Assembly (NCBI GenBank): GCA_036937835.1
Contig: CM072868.1
Coordinates: 11,235,501 to 11,299,500, forward strand
Origin: Pampus argenteus
Lineage: Eukaryota; Chordata; Actinopteri; Scombriformes; Stromateidae
Reading direction: 5' to 3'
Length of the DNA: 64,000 bases
Positions 24,888 to 37,200 of this stretch are shown piece by piece. The notes beneath the pieces are model-generated. The model did not search any database. It had not been told where the DNA came from and worked only from the letters and a program-made list of their open reading frames with translations. Position numbers and translations under genes: made by a program. Numbering within the stretch: position 1 is the stretch's first letter; every line of letters starts with the position of its first letter.

Positions 24888-26079
24888 GTATTTTTGAGGG
24901 ACGTGGTCGCCTGAGCTCTCTACCACCTTCATTAAAATGAGGGACTGTTTCGTAAGAACAGTGTTCAACTCTAAATCAAATCAAATCTTCAAACAGCTTC
25001 CCTGATTCACCTGTGCTTGTTTAGTGCAGTTTCTGTCAATAAATAAATATTCCATTTCAAGATAATGTTAGTTAGACTTTGTTAGTATCAGTGTGTCTCA
25101 GTGTGACCGTAGACCTAAACATCTGTTACAACACTACTATATAAAGACATATTTTCCCATACTTGGAGCCATGCAAGTCTTGGTCATGCTTGACCTCTCC
25201 TGGCTCTGTGACCAGCTGTGCAGAGTGGAGGGCGGCTTATTCATGCAGTGGGCTGGAGCGTGAAGCGAGGAGGAGGAGGCTCTCCCCCCTTAGGAATGTG
25301 GGGATGGGGGCGCAGACCACAGATCTGCTCCGTCCGCAGTACGCTGTTTATCTGGAGAGAAAACACTGATTAAACCAGCTTGAAATATGGAAGGTGTTGC
25401 TGATAAACTTGATATTTAAGTCACTTATGTGTAGGGAGTTTGCTTAAGGACAATCAGAGAGAATAACAGGAAACCCTGATAAAGCGCTCCATATTCAGCT
25501 TGAAGACTTGTCAGTGTAATAAGCAAATATTCATATTGATTGCTTTTTTGTTTCTTTACAGACCTTAATTAGTGCATGGGGAAAGGTCCATTTTGAAGCT
25601 TTTCTGGTGGTATTTTAGCCATGATTAGAGAATGAGAATAACAACAAGCAAAAGGACCATTGATGAAATTAATCTGTGAACATTGCAGTTGATTTTTATT
25701 GTCTCAGCCACCAGGATGCCTCTGATCTGGAGCTTTTGCTCATATTGCATGACCGTCATCAGCAAATTAAGATTATGAGGTTATCGCAGAGATGAGGACT
25801 AGATGTTCAAATTCCTGTTTTTCTAATCATATGAAGGATTTGATATTTGTGTCATCCTCAGAAATAATGGAAATATGAACATCTCTATTACCATGCCAAC
25901 CAGACAATGTTCATCTGTTGATAAAGATCATGTGATATGACTGAAAACCCCCAACTAAAAGTACATTGAATATTTTATGATGTATACATTTTCTTTAGCA
26001 TGTAAATCTGTTTTCTAATATCAGAAATCAAACAGATATGGAAGTCATACAGCCATAGCTGCATTTCTTCTTAAAGGCA

Positions 26080-26566
26080 CAAAGATTGCACTGAAACGTC
26101 TGTCTTAAAACAATAGTCAGGGCCCAAATGCAGTTACAATGTAAATTATGGGAAACAAAATCCACCTGTTTTGAGCAAAGATGTATTTAAAAGTTTATCA
26201 GAAAATAATGTGAGGTTTGAGCTGTCTGAATTAGTCAGATAAAGTGGATAAATAAAAAAAATAATCCTGTTCAGCGGCAGTGGATGTATAGTAACAAAAT
26301 AAGGTGGATCTGGCATTAAAACACAATAACTTGATATAATTCAACTAATTCAGACATCTCGTTATTATCTTCAAATGAACATTTAATACATTTTGCACAG
26401 AAGGAGGCATTTAGATTTTGTCCCCCGTCATTTACATTGTAAATGCACCATGAAGGGATCTTCTTCGTCTTCATGATTATGTTAAGAAAGTGAAACACTG
26501 AAACCTATCTCAGTGTTTATTTGGGCGCCAGACAGTTATAGAAAATTGTGAACCTATCCTTTAATT
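26080..26566. mobile_element. Palindromic (foldback/MITE-like) repeat element, copy B
   Basis: A forward half at about 26085-26255 and an inverted half at about 26300-26565 share words in opposite orientation: TTACAATGTAAAT, TGTCTGAATTAGT, and 'acaaaatc' following a G-rich run. The right end reads, in reverse complement, AAAGGATAGGTTCACAATTT, nearly the same as the left end of copy A at 20.04 kb. It lies in the naalad2-nox4 head-to-head spacer. It is non-coding. Confidence 0.65.
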
Positions 26567-26766
26567 TATCTGTTATAAGCACCAATAAGAACAACATTTG
26601 GGTTGCCAGGTTCTGGTGTTTATCAGGTATTTAAAGCATTAATTAGCATATTAACCTGAACTAAATCCATTAGTTACAACTTGTATTCTCTTTAGAAAGG
26701 ATTCCATGACAACCGGTGGTACCTCAACACAGGTGAGTGCTGCGGTTACAGTAACAGTTAGACTGT

Positions 26767-26784
26767 GGCGCTCTCTAGTGGCAG
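26767..26784 (-). promoter_or_regulatory. CTCF-like motif upstream of nox4
   Basis: The minus-strand sequence CTGCCACTAGAGAGCGCC fits the CTCF core (CCASYAGRKGGC) with one mismatch in the GG pair. It lies 450 bases upstream of the nox4 start, between two divergent genes. Motif match only. Confidence 0.35.
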
Positions 26785-27067
26785 AAAGGAGCAGCGCAGG
26801 TCGGTGGAGCGATGTTTATTGTTCTCGTGTCTATTTTGTTGCTTATCTATATTTGGCCTAATGTGCTTTTTCTTATGAGTTTTGGTCGGTGCTGTTCAGT
26901 TTACTTTCAGGCTTGCCGTGAATCATGGTGAAATGAGGTGAAGTGTCTCAGGCTGAGCTCCTCACTGCTGAGACTTGTTGGGGGGATGAAAAGTCAAAAT
27001 GCGCACAGAGCAGAGAGCAGCAGCGTAACGGAAGAGTGCGGACAGGACGGAGCAGACACCGGCCGGT

Positions 27068-27070
<3 letters not shown>

Positions 27071-27119
<49 letters not shown>

Positions 27120-27124
27120 AGAGA
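27071..27124. repeat. (CA)n(GA)n microsatellite in probable nox4 5' UTR/promoter
   Basis: About 22 CA units followed by GA units, 100-150 bases upstream of the nox4 ATG. Confidence 0.95.
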
Positions 27125-27219
27125 GGCAGAGCTGCAGGGAGGACGGCTGTTCCCCTCTCTACCACACCGGGGGATTGGTGAAAAGTTTCCGGGCAGCTGC
27201 TGTGTCGGTTGGAGGCATC

Positions 27220-27622
27220 ATGGTTGTGTCGGTGCGGAGCTGGGTCGCCAACGAGGGAGGAAAGCACTTGGTCCTGGTGGGAAAACTTTAGTCAAGAGAT
27301 TTCAAAGCCGTTCAGCTCCACTTATATCGTGGAGACTGTTTGTTTTACCTGTTGCAACGTGTGTTTTCAAGACAACTTGTTCTGTTGTTATCTTTCACCC
27401 TGAGGAACAAAACACTAACAGAGATCTGAGCGTTCATACATACACTGTTAATCATGTTGTCAACACTCAGCGGGGAAATTATGGCATTTTGTGACGCTGT
27501 ATATATTTATTTATCCTCTTACTGGCACCATATACCAACAATGAGAGATTAAATGTAAAGCCTGAGACATAAATTGCAAATGTACCCCTGATGGGACTGT
27601 AACTAATACTATGCTTCTTGTG

Positions 27623-27664
<42 letters not shown>

Positions 27665-28477
27665 GCTGTGGTTGGGAGTGAACACCTGGCTGTTTGTAAA
27701 GACCTTCCTGCTCTACTCCACTGGACAGCAGTATCACTACCTCTACAAGATGCTCGGGGTAAGACCACCTGACACACTGACTCTTTTGTTTATGTTATCA
27801 AACATGTATTCTATATACTTTCATTCTTGCTGATACTGACCTGCCTCCACAGTGTTTATTGATGTGGAGGTTTTCTGTATTGACTCATTGGCGTATCGAG
27901 GCTTGTAGAAGCCTAAGTATGTAAGGTTAATCTAGATTCAAATACCTGATGAGAAACACTTTATAAAGCACATAAAATCACACGTACGTTCTCTGAAATC
28001 TTCATTTCAGAACATAAAAACAATAACAGAGGAATATACACTGCATTAGATTTCACTCTTAAATATCACGTAGCATGTCCTCAGATTGGCTCAGATGACA
28101 ACAATTAAGCCGTAAGTTTTATCACTTTAAACACCAAATCTCTGGTGCTGAAGAAACCCACTTCTGCTGCATTCAGTGCCTCCACGATGTCTATTTATAT
28201 CACTGGAGCAGGTTTTCTGTCACACATGCAGCTTTAATGCCTCTGAGTTATGACTATAAACTCATGTACATTAATGAGCACTAGACTATTATGATATGAG
28301 GCCAGATATCATCTAAGATTTTGGATATCGTAATATCGTGATACGGCGTAAAAGTGGTCTTTTCCTGCTTTTAAAGCCTGTATTACAGTAAAGTGGTGTC
28401 ATTTTCTGAACTTACCAGCTGTTCTATTGTTTGTCTTCAACTACTACAACTACTGATGATTATTAATCAATCTCATT

Positions 28478-28528
<51 letters not shown>

Positions 28529-29341
28529 GACGGTTGCTGGTCCACGTGAGTGCTGGTGTAATTGTTGTCACAAGGTCCTGATGCTGTTTTTGTATGTGTG
28601 TGTGTTCTTGACGCATGTTTGTGCCAGAGTAAATGTTCCTCGTCTGTGATGTCCAATCAACTTTCTGAGCTGACTTTCTGAGCTCAAATGTGTTATCAAT
28701 TTAAAAGAAAACATTTTTTCCACCTCAAATGTGTCAACAGTGGCATGTGCTTTTGAGTAATTGGGTTACTTGTGTAATAACAAAACACATTTATGAATTC
28801 TTCAGTTTTGTACCATTCAGTTCAGAAAGTGGTGAAAAAGATGCAATCCAAAATGTCATTTTGTGCTGACTTCACATTTCAGAAGCTGGCACCAATGTGC
28901 ATTTTTCCTTTAAAATGACTCAAAGTGATTAATAATTAGTGTAATAATGTAGTGCGAAGACTATCTGAGAGGTATTTATTTGTACTTCATTCACTGCTTA
29001 AAAGTGAGGATAACTTTGTTAAACCATCCACGTTACAGTAATATCATGCCAACTTATTGCAAATGAGATGACCAGGAAACTTTGTAACTTCATCCTCCTG
29101 TGAGCAAATAAAATTGTATTAAACCTAACACAAGCTGACAATTAAAACATATCACAACAGTTCAATGAAAAGGTGAACAAACACAACACAAAAAAGATGT
29201 GTGCAGAATAAAATAAGAAGTGTGAGCTATTCATGCACTGCCTGTATGGTGGGAGGCACAGGGGAGAGAGGGGCAAGTGTGGGCACGCCGCTGGCTTTGA
29301 CTGAATGCCTTACCAGAGGGCTTAAGTTTGTGTGTCTTGGC

Positions 29342-29377
<36 letters not shown>

Positions 29378-29471
29378 ACCAAAATTTGGGATTAAATCTT
29401 TTAATGCTGCTGAAGGGAATTTTAGCTTACTTCAAAAAGCATCTTATCTCATTCACCTGTATGGTTCATTC

Positions 29472-29510
<39 letters not shown>

Positions 29511-30414
29511 GCGTGCGTGCGTGAAAGCTGCCAGATATCAGATCTCCTGTTTGTGGTTTTGCCATCAGCTGCTTTTTTATGGGAAGCTGAGTTGAATGTA
29601 TATGTTGGAAGTTTTTAAAGGGGAAAGGTATCAGACCTTTACCCTTAAGTACACTGGTGTTAACTTTAACTTACCATACGCAGATTTTTAACTTTTATCT
29701 GTTTGTGTTCTCATTTTTATACTGAAGTACATCTTGCATTCCAGTATTTTTCAATTAGTTGTACAGCAAATAGTGTCTGCACGGACCGGGGATTGTCAAT
29801 TTGCTTGTCTAATTGTTTATAATGGGTGCTTGTCCAGTCTATAGAATCATACAAACATTTGGTTAATCATATTTTTACAGCTAACCTCCTGGAAATATAT
29901 ATTTTTGATACTCAAAAGATTGATTTTGGGTAGAATAAACGATTGAGCTGCACTGAACTGCTAGACTCTCCTCTGATATCCCTCATCAACACTCTTGTGC
30001 GCCTTCACCTCTCACACTAGTTGTTTCTGTTTCCTTACGGATAATCAGAAGAGACGGCACCAGCCGTGCACACGGAGGCTGCCAAGAATGTGTTTAAATG
30101 TGCTGCTGAGTTTAAAAGTGTTTCCGCATGAAAACAGCCGTGATTATTGAGCTGCGGTTGCAGTTTCGTAGCTCCAGATTGCATCCCTCTCATTCAATTC
30201 TTGTGCACCGATCCGTCCTGGTGCCAGGTGTTGTATCATTCAGACAGGATGTCCCAATGGAAATGTAACACTTTCTTTCACTGTCTGACACTGATAATGA
30301 ACAAACAAGGAATCAAATATGTATAAGGGGGAAACTACAAATAGTCACCACTCTGTCAGACTCTGACTCACGTTTCATCTGCTGAATCCTATTTCAGTAA
30401 CCTACCTAACACGC

Positions 30415-30445
<31 letters not shown>

Positions 30446-32332
30446 CCAGCTAGGACTATGCATCAGCAGGGCATCTGCGTCTGTGCTGAACCTGAACTGC
30501 AGCTTGGTGCTGTTGCCTATGTGTCGCTCTCTGCTCACCTTCGTCAGAGGAACACACCAGGTATGCGGAAGATGGAAGGGGTAAAGGGAAGATGGGATGG
30601 AGGTGTGTGAAGAAGAGTGGAGCGATGCGTGGGATGGATTTGTCAGTGTTACTTCTATCTCGATGTCATGTTTGTAAACCTACTAATAAATCACACATTT
30701 CTGCTTCCAGTGAGGTGAATTAGTGAAGTAAAAATGCAACAAAAAACATATTAATGTATGTTATAAAGAAATATGTGTGTGAAGACCAGTTGGAAAATAT
30801 GAATGTGAAAAGTACGTTTCAAAGATAACTCTGTTGTTTGTCCTACAACACTCACACACACACACAGGTATCAAGCAGAAAGACTCGCAGACTTCTCGAC
30901 AAGAGCAAGACCTTTCATGTGGCCTGTGGAGTCGCCATCTGCATCTTCTCTGGTAAAAAGACTGAATTACCTCTATAGCTCATTCGTCTGCATGTAGATA
31001 AATGAACCCAGGCTGGCTCAGCATTCCTGGGGTACCAGCTGTGATGTCCCTCCAGCTGCTGGTGTGTGTGTGTGTGTGTGTGTGTGTTTGTTTGTTTGTG
31101 TGCGAGCCTTCTCTCATGACATCATGGGAGTTCCCGGTAGCTCTGGTTTACTTTTTTCTCTTATTCATCAGTATCAAGAGTTTTTTGTCTGAAGAACTTC
31201 GCTCCATATGTGTATTTTTACAGTAACACATGTGTCTCCTCACAGAAAAGATGACCTGTGAGTAAATTGCTGTTCTACCGCCTCTCTATTGCAGCTCTGT
31301 GAGGCTGTACTCAGTTTGGAGCTAAATGCGAACATCAGCATGCTAACATGCTCACAACGACAATGTTACCGTGCTGAAATTTTGACCTGATGATTGCACT
31401 AAATGGAAATTTTGTGCTGTTCCATCTAGATGTTGAGATGATACGTAAAAACTTTAACCTGTTGGTGAGGCTAAATGAGAAGTCAAAGAATCACCAAACT
31501 TCTCTGGGCAATTCAGTCTGAACAACAAATGTCACCCTGCTTGTGGCACTAGAGGAAAAATCACAAGATCAGTTCATCTTCGCTGTACCATTTCTTATAG
31601 TAATCAATCAAGTAGTTGTGGAGACATGTCAGTCTGGAGCTCGTTTTGAAAAAGCAATTTGGGAGCACTGTTCACACGCACACGTTGTAAATGGTGCTAG
31701 TGTCACGTTTCACTTACCAGTTGCAGATACGTTTGTGAGTCCTCCAGTCCACTCACATGCTCATGCATGGGTAACAAGTATGGTCTTTCTTTTTTTAATT
31801 AAATGTGTCGAAAATAAGAAAATTATCTCATGTTGAAACTTACATGTTGCAGATTTGGTGAAACTGGCCCCAGGACCAAAATGGTCGGCTGACACATTGA
31901 CACTGTCATCCCTAAATCTGTGGTGCTAGCGTGGTTATAATAAAAAATAATCCAGAACCATTAAAAAAAACAAACAAACAAACTGCAAGAACTAGTATCT
32001 GCCATTCACTATCTGTAAGCTTTCTTTCACCATTACCATTCACCTCAAAAATTCAACAACTACACACCCATCTTCCCTCAGGCAACGTTCTCATGTTGTA
32101 ATAGCAAAGTTCCAACGTTCTAAGACAAATGACAATGAAGACAGAGAGATGGGAGAGATGGGAGACAGGCATAGGCCGAGACGAGAGAGGAACAGAGGGG
32201 GTGGGAGGCAGTGGGAGTGAGAAAGGATGTGGGTGAGCAAAAAGGATCCTTGTGGCTCATGATTACGCCCTCTAATTCCATCAGCTGTCGAGCGGCTGCG
32301 TAGTTAGTCTATGATGTCAGGGAGTGTTTGTC

Positions 32333-32369
<37 letters not shown>

Positions 32370-32483
32370 CAATAAGTCAGCATGTTTTGCTGACTTTCCA
32401 CTGAATAGACAAAGAAATGTTTGTACAAGTTTCCTCTAGCAGTTCATTTTGACCTTTATAATTAAGTGTGTGTGTGTGTGTGT

Positions 32484-32521
<38 letters not shown>

Positions 32522-34252
32522 ACCACTGATGTCTGTTAAAAGCATGTGTGTGTGTTTTCATACAGTATGGTCTGTCTTCTTCTTTAGTTGTACATGTTTC
32601 TGCCCACCTGGTGAATGTTATCAACTTCAGTGTCAGCTACTCGGACGACTTCCCGGCTCTTAATTTTGCCCGCTACAAGGGAGAGGTGAGGCTTAACACA
32701 CTCACACATGTACTTTTATACTTGAGAGCAGCCTCGATAAGTGTATGCATTCTCCAGGTCGTAACCTTAACCATCACTAGGCCTGTCATGATAATTACTT
32801 TATTGACTTATCGTTATTATCATGTCAGTGTATCAAATTATTGTACGATATATGGATAAATGGGTACAGTCTAGTGAAACCACTGAAATCCGCCATCATT
32901 ACTGCAAAGCCACTTCTGTGTATTATTATGCTTTTATATTATAATTATATCAGTGGCAAAAAAAATAAAAAAATAGTCTTAAAATGAAAATAATTTTGTT
33001 CACAATCACAATTATTTCTGGGTCGAAATATATATAGTCAGACAAAAGTAGTTACCGTGACAGGCCTAATGATCACAAATAAAATTTGACTTGATTTGAT
33101 TTTGATTTAAACATCATGTCTAACTCCAAACCTGGGAATATCTGAGACAGACTAGTTCATACAAATTGTCATCTGACCACATCTCAAGACTGTTGACAAA
33201 CCTGCCGTCATAGAGAAGCCAGATTGCTGATTGCTGTAATTGTATGAATAGGGATACAACCTTTGGACAAACTTTCCCAATGTTGCAGGTCTCAACCCTC
33301 CTAATGTCCACCCTTTGAAGCTTTGAGGAATGTCTGCATCTTTTAAAATGTGCCTTTATAATAATAATGATGATAATGATATATACTGTACACATATATA
33401 TATATATGTTTATATATAAATATTTGTTGTTGTCTTCCCAGGACCCAAAGCTGATCATTTTGACCACAAGTAAGACAGACTACTCTTTACTTTTTCTTAT
33501 TAACAGAGTGTATAGACTTGAGGTGTGTGTATATTGGTATGTTTTTTCCTTGTGTAACAATAAAGGTGGTAAATGTGTTACAGATAAGAGTGGTCTTTCT
33601 TATCCTTGTTAAATATAATTGTTTGGAAATATCACTGTAAAACTTTCTGCTCCGCTCTCTGATTGGCTTTAGTCCCAGGTGTCACTGGTGTCCTGTTGGT
33701 TCTCATCCTCTTCCTGATGTTCACATCGTCCTCCTACTGCGTACGGTAAGTCAAGCAAACCACCGTCTTTCATCATGGACATATTAAGAGAGGTTGATAC
33801 AGACAGTTCGGTCAATCAGGTGCCTGTGGCTCAAAAATGCACATGACACTTTGAACTGCAGACACGGTTATGTAATAAATGTAAGTTTTTTTAAACTTTG
33901 TGAACATTTAATATTTGCAAAGCCTTCCTTCCTGTCTCATGTTTTTGCCGTATCTCCTGGTATCCACATCTCTTCATACAACAACAATGTTTGAGTGTCC
34001 CTGTCTTTGCGTCTTTCTTTTTGTTCATGTCTGTGTCTTTCTGCCAGAGTTTATGACTCATCTTGTGTGCATGTTTATGAGAGAGAGAGGTGGAAGGTGG
34101 AGACGGTAAGGAGACACGCTAACGGGGTCTGTTGCAGTGCAAATCCCCTCTTAAGTGTTCCACTCACAGCTCTGTCATTACTCAGGTCAGAGTGGGTCAT
34201 CCACCCTGCGTGTGTGGGTGTTAACCCGTTCAGGTGTGTAAGACTCTTTGTG

Positions 34253-34283
<31 letters not shown>

Positions 34284-37200
34284 CCTTGCTTTCTTCAGTA
34301 ATTGTACAGAGGATAAGAGGAATTTCCAGAGCACTTTCGGCTGTAGATAAGAGTTTAAGATGAGTGGCTTGAGAGGTAGGAAGATGAAGAGGAACCACAT
34401 AAGGATCCACTGACATTGTCACACAGTAATGCTTGCAATGTTGTTAACATCTTTGATTAATTATTTTGTATCAGCATTTCAACCATTTAACATTTTTTAG
34501 ATTTGAGTTACAATGTCCACAAATTTCATGAATTTGCGTGAGTTCATGGGAGTTGTTTTCTTCGTTGTTAAACAACTACCATTGCTGATGAAAATCAATC
34601 TGATCAGCAATCAGGAGTGTGTGGGACAAAGATGCTGCCATGTGCACTATTGTTGATGAAATTGATTTCAGGTTTGGTGTTGAGTGGATGTGTTTCTTTT
34701 TTGCTTGATCACGAGTGAGCAATACAAACAATAGTAAATAGAGTGGCTAGCTAGTTCGTCTAGTTCGTTCATCACTGTCTGACGTATCATCTGGTGTTTC
34801 CCATGTTTCCTCTGGAAATTACAGATTAATTAGTATATTAGTATAAAATTATACAATTTTAAAATGAATATTAATAATTATATTCCATAATAGAAATAAT
34901 AATAATAAAATATTCGACAATAAATAGTACATTTAAACCACTTTAAAGTCCATAATGCTTTTTTTAAAGTTAAGTAATTTTAACTCCTAACTACACACTA
35001 ATTTCTACACTTACATTTTCCCAAAAACTTGACATTTAAAACTACAATGATTTATTAATAAATTAAAAAATGAACTATTTTGACTATCAATTAATAATTT
35101 AAATCATTTTTCAAGCAAAAATACTAAATATACTAAATTAAATATTTCTGATCCTTTATAAAACAAACAATTAATCCATTAACCAAAAAAATAATCGACA
35201 ATCAATCGACCTCACATCAGTTATTGTGTCCTTTTCATCTCGATCCATACATCACTGTATTATAAGGCGATGACCAGCTAACAGGGGTTAACACACACAC
35301 ATCCTCATGAGTAAAGCTGCTCAGTGGTTCTTTAAGTTATACTTAAAGAAAACAGATGATGAAAGAAGGTTCAGACTTCTAAAGAAGTTGAGTTGCAGTC
35401 AAAGAGGATGAATTCAGGGTTTGATGATGTTCATTGTTTGTAGTGTTTATAGGGGGGTCGTTGTGTGTAATGACCCCTTTAAAATTGACCTCTGATGTCC
35501 TGCTTACTCAGACTCTGAGCTGTGAGTCTGTGCGTCTGGTCCTGTGCAAACTTTCGGCTTTCTTCTTTTGTTGTCTTTGCTCTTTTTTGTGTCTCTCATT
35601 CAATTATCTTACATCATGTTACCATATTAGAACTATTTTTGGTCATTATCTCGCTTTTAAACCCAACTTTCGGACTTTATGTTATCATCCTTTATTTGGG
35701 TGTATTTTTCAGGATATCCAACTATGAGATCTTCTGGTACACACACAACCTCTTCATTGTCTTCTACATCATCCTTATGGTACATATGGTTGGGTAAGTC
35801 TCTGTTTTCTGATCACTGGTGATATTCTTAAACCTATATGTGTGTGTGTTTACATGAGTGTACTGTATACTGTCGGTCTACATCTTAACTACTACACTCC
35901 AGAGGACGTATAAGAGTTCTCTATCAGCAATTTCAACCTCAACAAAATGTTTTAAATATGTATAATAAAAAAAACAGATAACATAAAGGAGACATTTGGC
36001 AGCACAGAGAAGACAAATCAAGAAATGTCCTAGAATAAAATTTAGGCCTAATCCATTCATTTGTAGGACTACAACATATCCCAGCATGCACTGTCACAGG
36101 CACAGTCATGCAAACATGTATGAACTTACAGTTTTCAGTTTGCCTTTCTGTGTCACAGAAAAAGAAACAAAAATGTGTATTAAAATATAAATACTGTTAT
36201 TCTGCTATTCAAATTTGTTAGACGTGAGTTTTTTTCCTGTGACTTTTAATTTCAGGAAGTCCAAATGTGGCTGTTAAAGAGAATTAAAATTCCCTAATTT
36301 GTAAATGTAAACATTCTGTGTACTTTGATTTGTCTTTGTGGTTGTTTTCAGTAACCTTCTTCAGTGGGTATAAAAGTTACACCAAAGAAACCCCTCTCTT
36401 ACCTCTTTTTAACAGTGGAGCGTTGAAGTATCAGACCAATCTTGAGGCCCACCCTCCTGGCTGCCTCATAGCCAATCAGAGCAACAGAGAGCAACAGGGG
36501 GAGGAGCTGGAACAGCGTAAGGATGAAGAGCGGAGATGCAGAGAGGAGGCTCACTTCCAACCTCACTGCCCTCAGGTCTGAATGTGTCACGTGTATTTTG
36601 GCATTTAAATTTATTGGTGTGTGTGCCTTTAAGTGTGCATCTGTGTTGCACTGAGTGCGTGTGTGTTTACGTTAAGTGCTTTACATGAGTGCTGTGTGTT
36701 TGGGAAGTGTTGGAGGGAGTTGGTCCTATTTATTAGAGGTGTAGCCCTGTTAGGGAGGGGCAGGCATCCTCTTTTTACATCAAGGCTTGTGCTTGTGTGT
36801 GTTTCATCCTGCATGTGTGATTATATGTTTGCACATGGTCGTTAGGCAACAAGCTTGTTCCATAAAATTCCCCTTAAACCCGATCGTGCCCTCCAGATTT
36901 TACTGGAGCTGTGAGCAATTAGTCTGCCCCAGGTAACTGCCAGAGTGAAGTAACAGAAACACCACATGCTGTGATAACGACTTAGATAGGTTTAGCATGT
37001 ATTCTCCTTATTCTCCAGACGCTCTGTGTGTTACTGAGACCGAAACAAGTTGGGAGACAGAGGACGCCTCGACAGACGGATAAACAGCAGATTCAACCAC
37101 AATAACTGATAGTAAAGACATCAGTATAATTAAACAAACTGATTACATCATCTAACAGCACTCAAATTGGTCTGTGAATTATGTGACTTACCAAAACAGA

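Larger units (their letters stand above)
24562..27219. other. Head-to-head spacer between naalad2 and nox4
   Basis: No coding exon is seen. It contains the AP-1-like triplet (24859-24887), a purine-rich GC-rich patch at 25230-25320, palindromic repeat copy B (26080-26566), a CTCF-like motif (26767-26784), and a GC-rich probable nox4 promoter/5' UTR region (about 26750-27219) with a CA repeat at 27071-27116. Confidence 0.6.

Noticed and set aside
25163..25369. Small GC-rich open frame in the naalad2-nox4 spacer
   Set aside because: No recognisable domain, no splice partners, and it lies in a divergent-promoter spacer.
29328..29618. Open frames rich in Val-Cys or Thr-His at TG/CA tracts (also near 18.8, 19.3, 39.0, 48.1 and 55.7 kb)
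   Set aside because: These are simple translations of dinucleotide repeats, with no codon pattern or flanking splice sites of a gene.
33361..33430. AT-rich alternating stretch before nox4 exon 6 as a possible origin or hairpin
   Set aside because: Ordinary TA/ATA low-complexity sequence; no exact palindrome or further signal.
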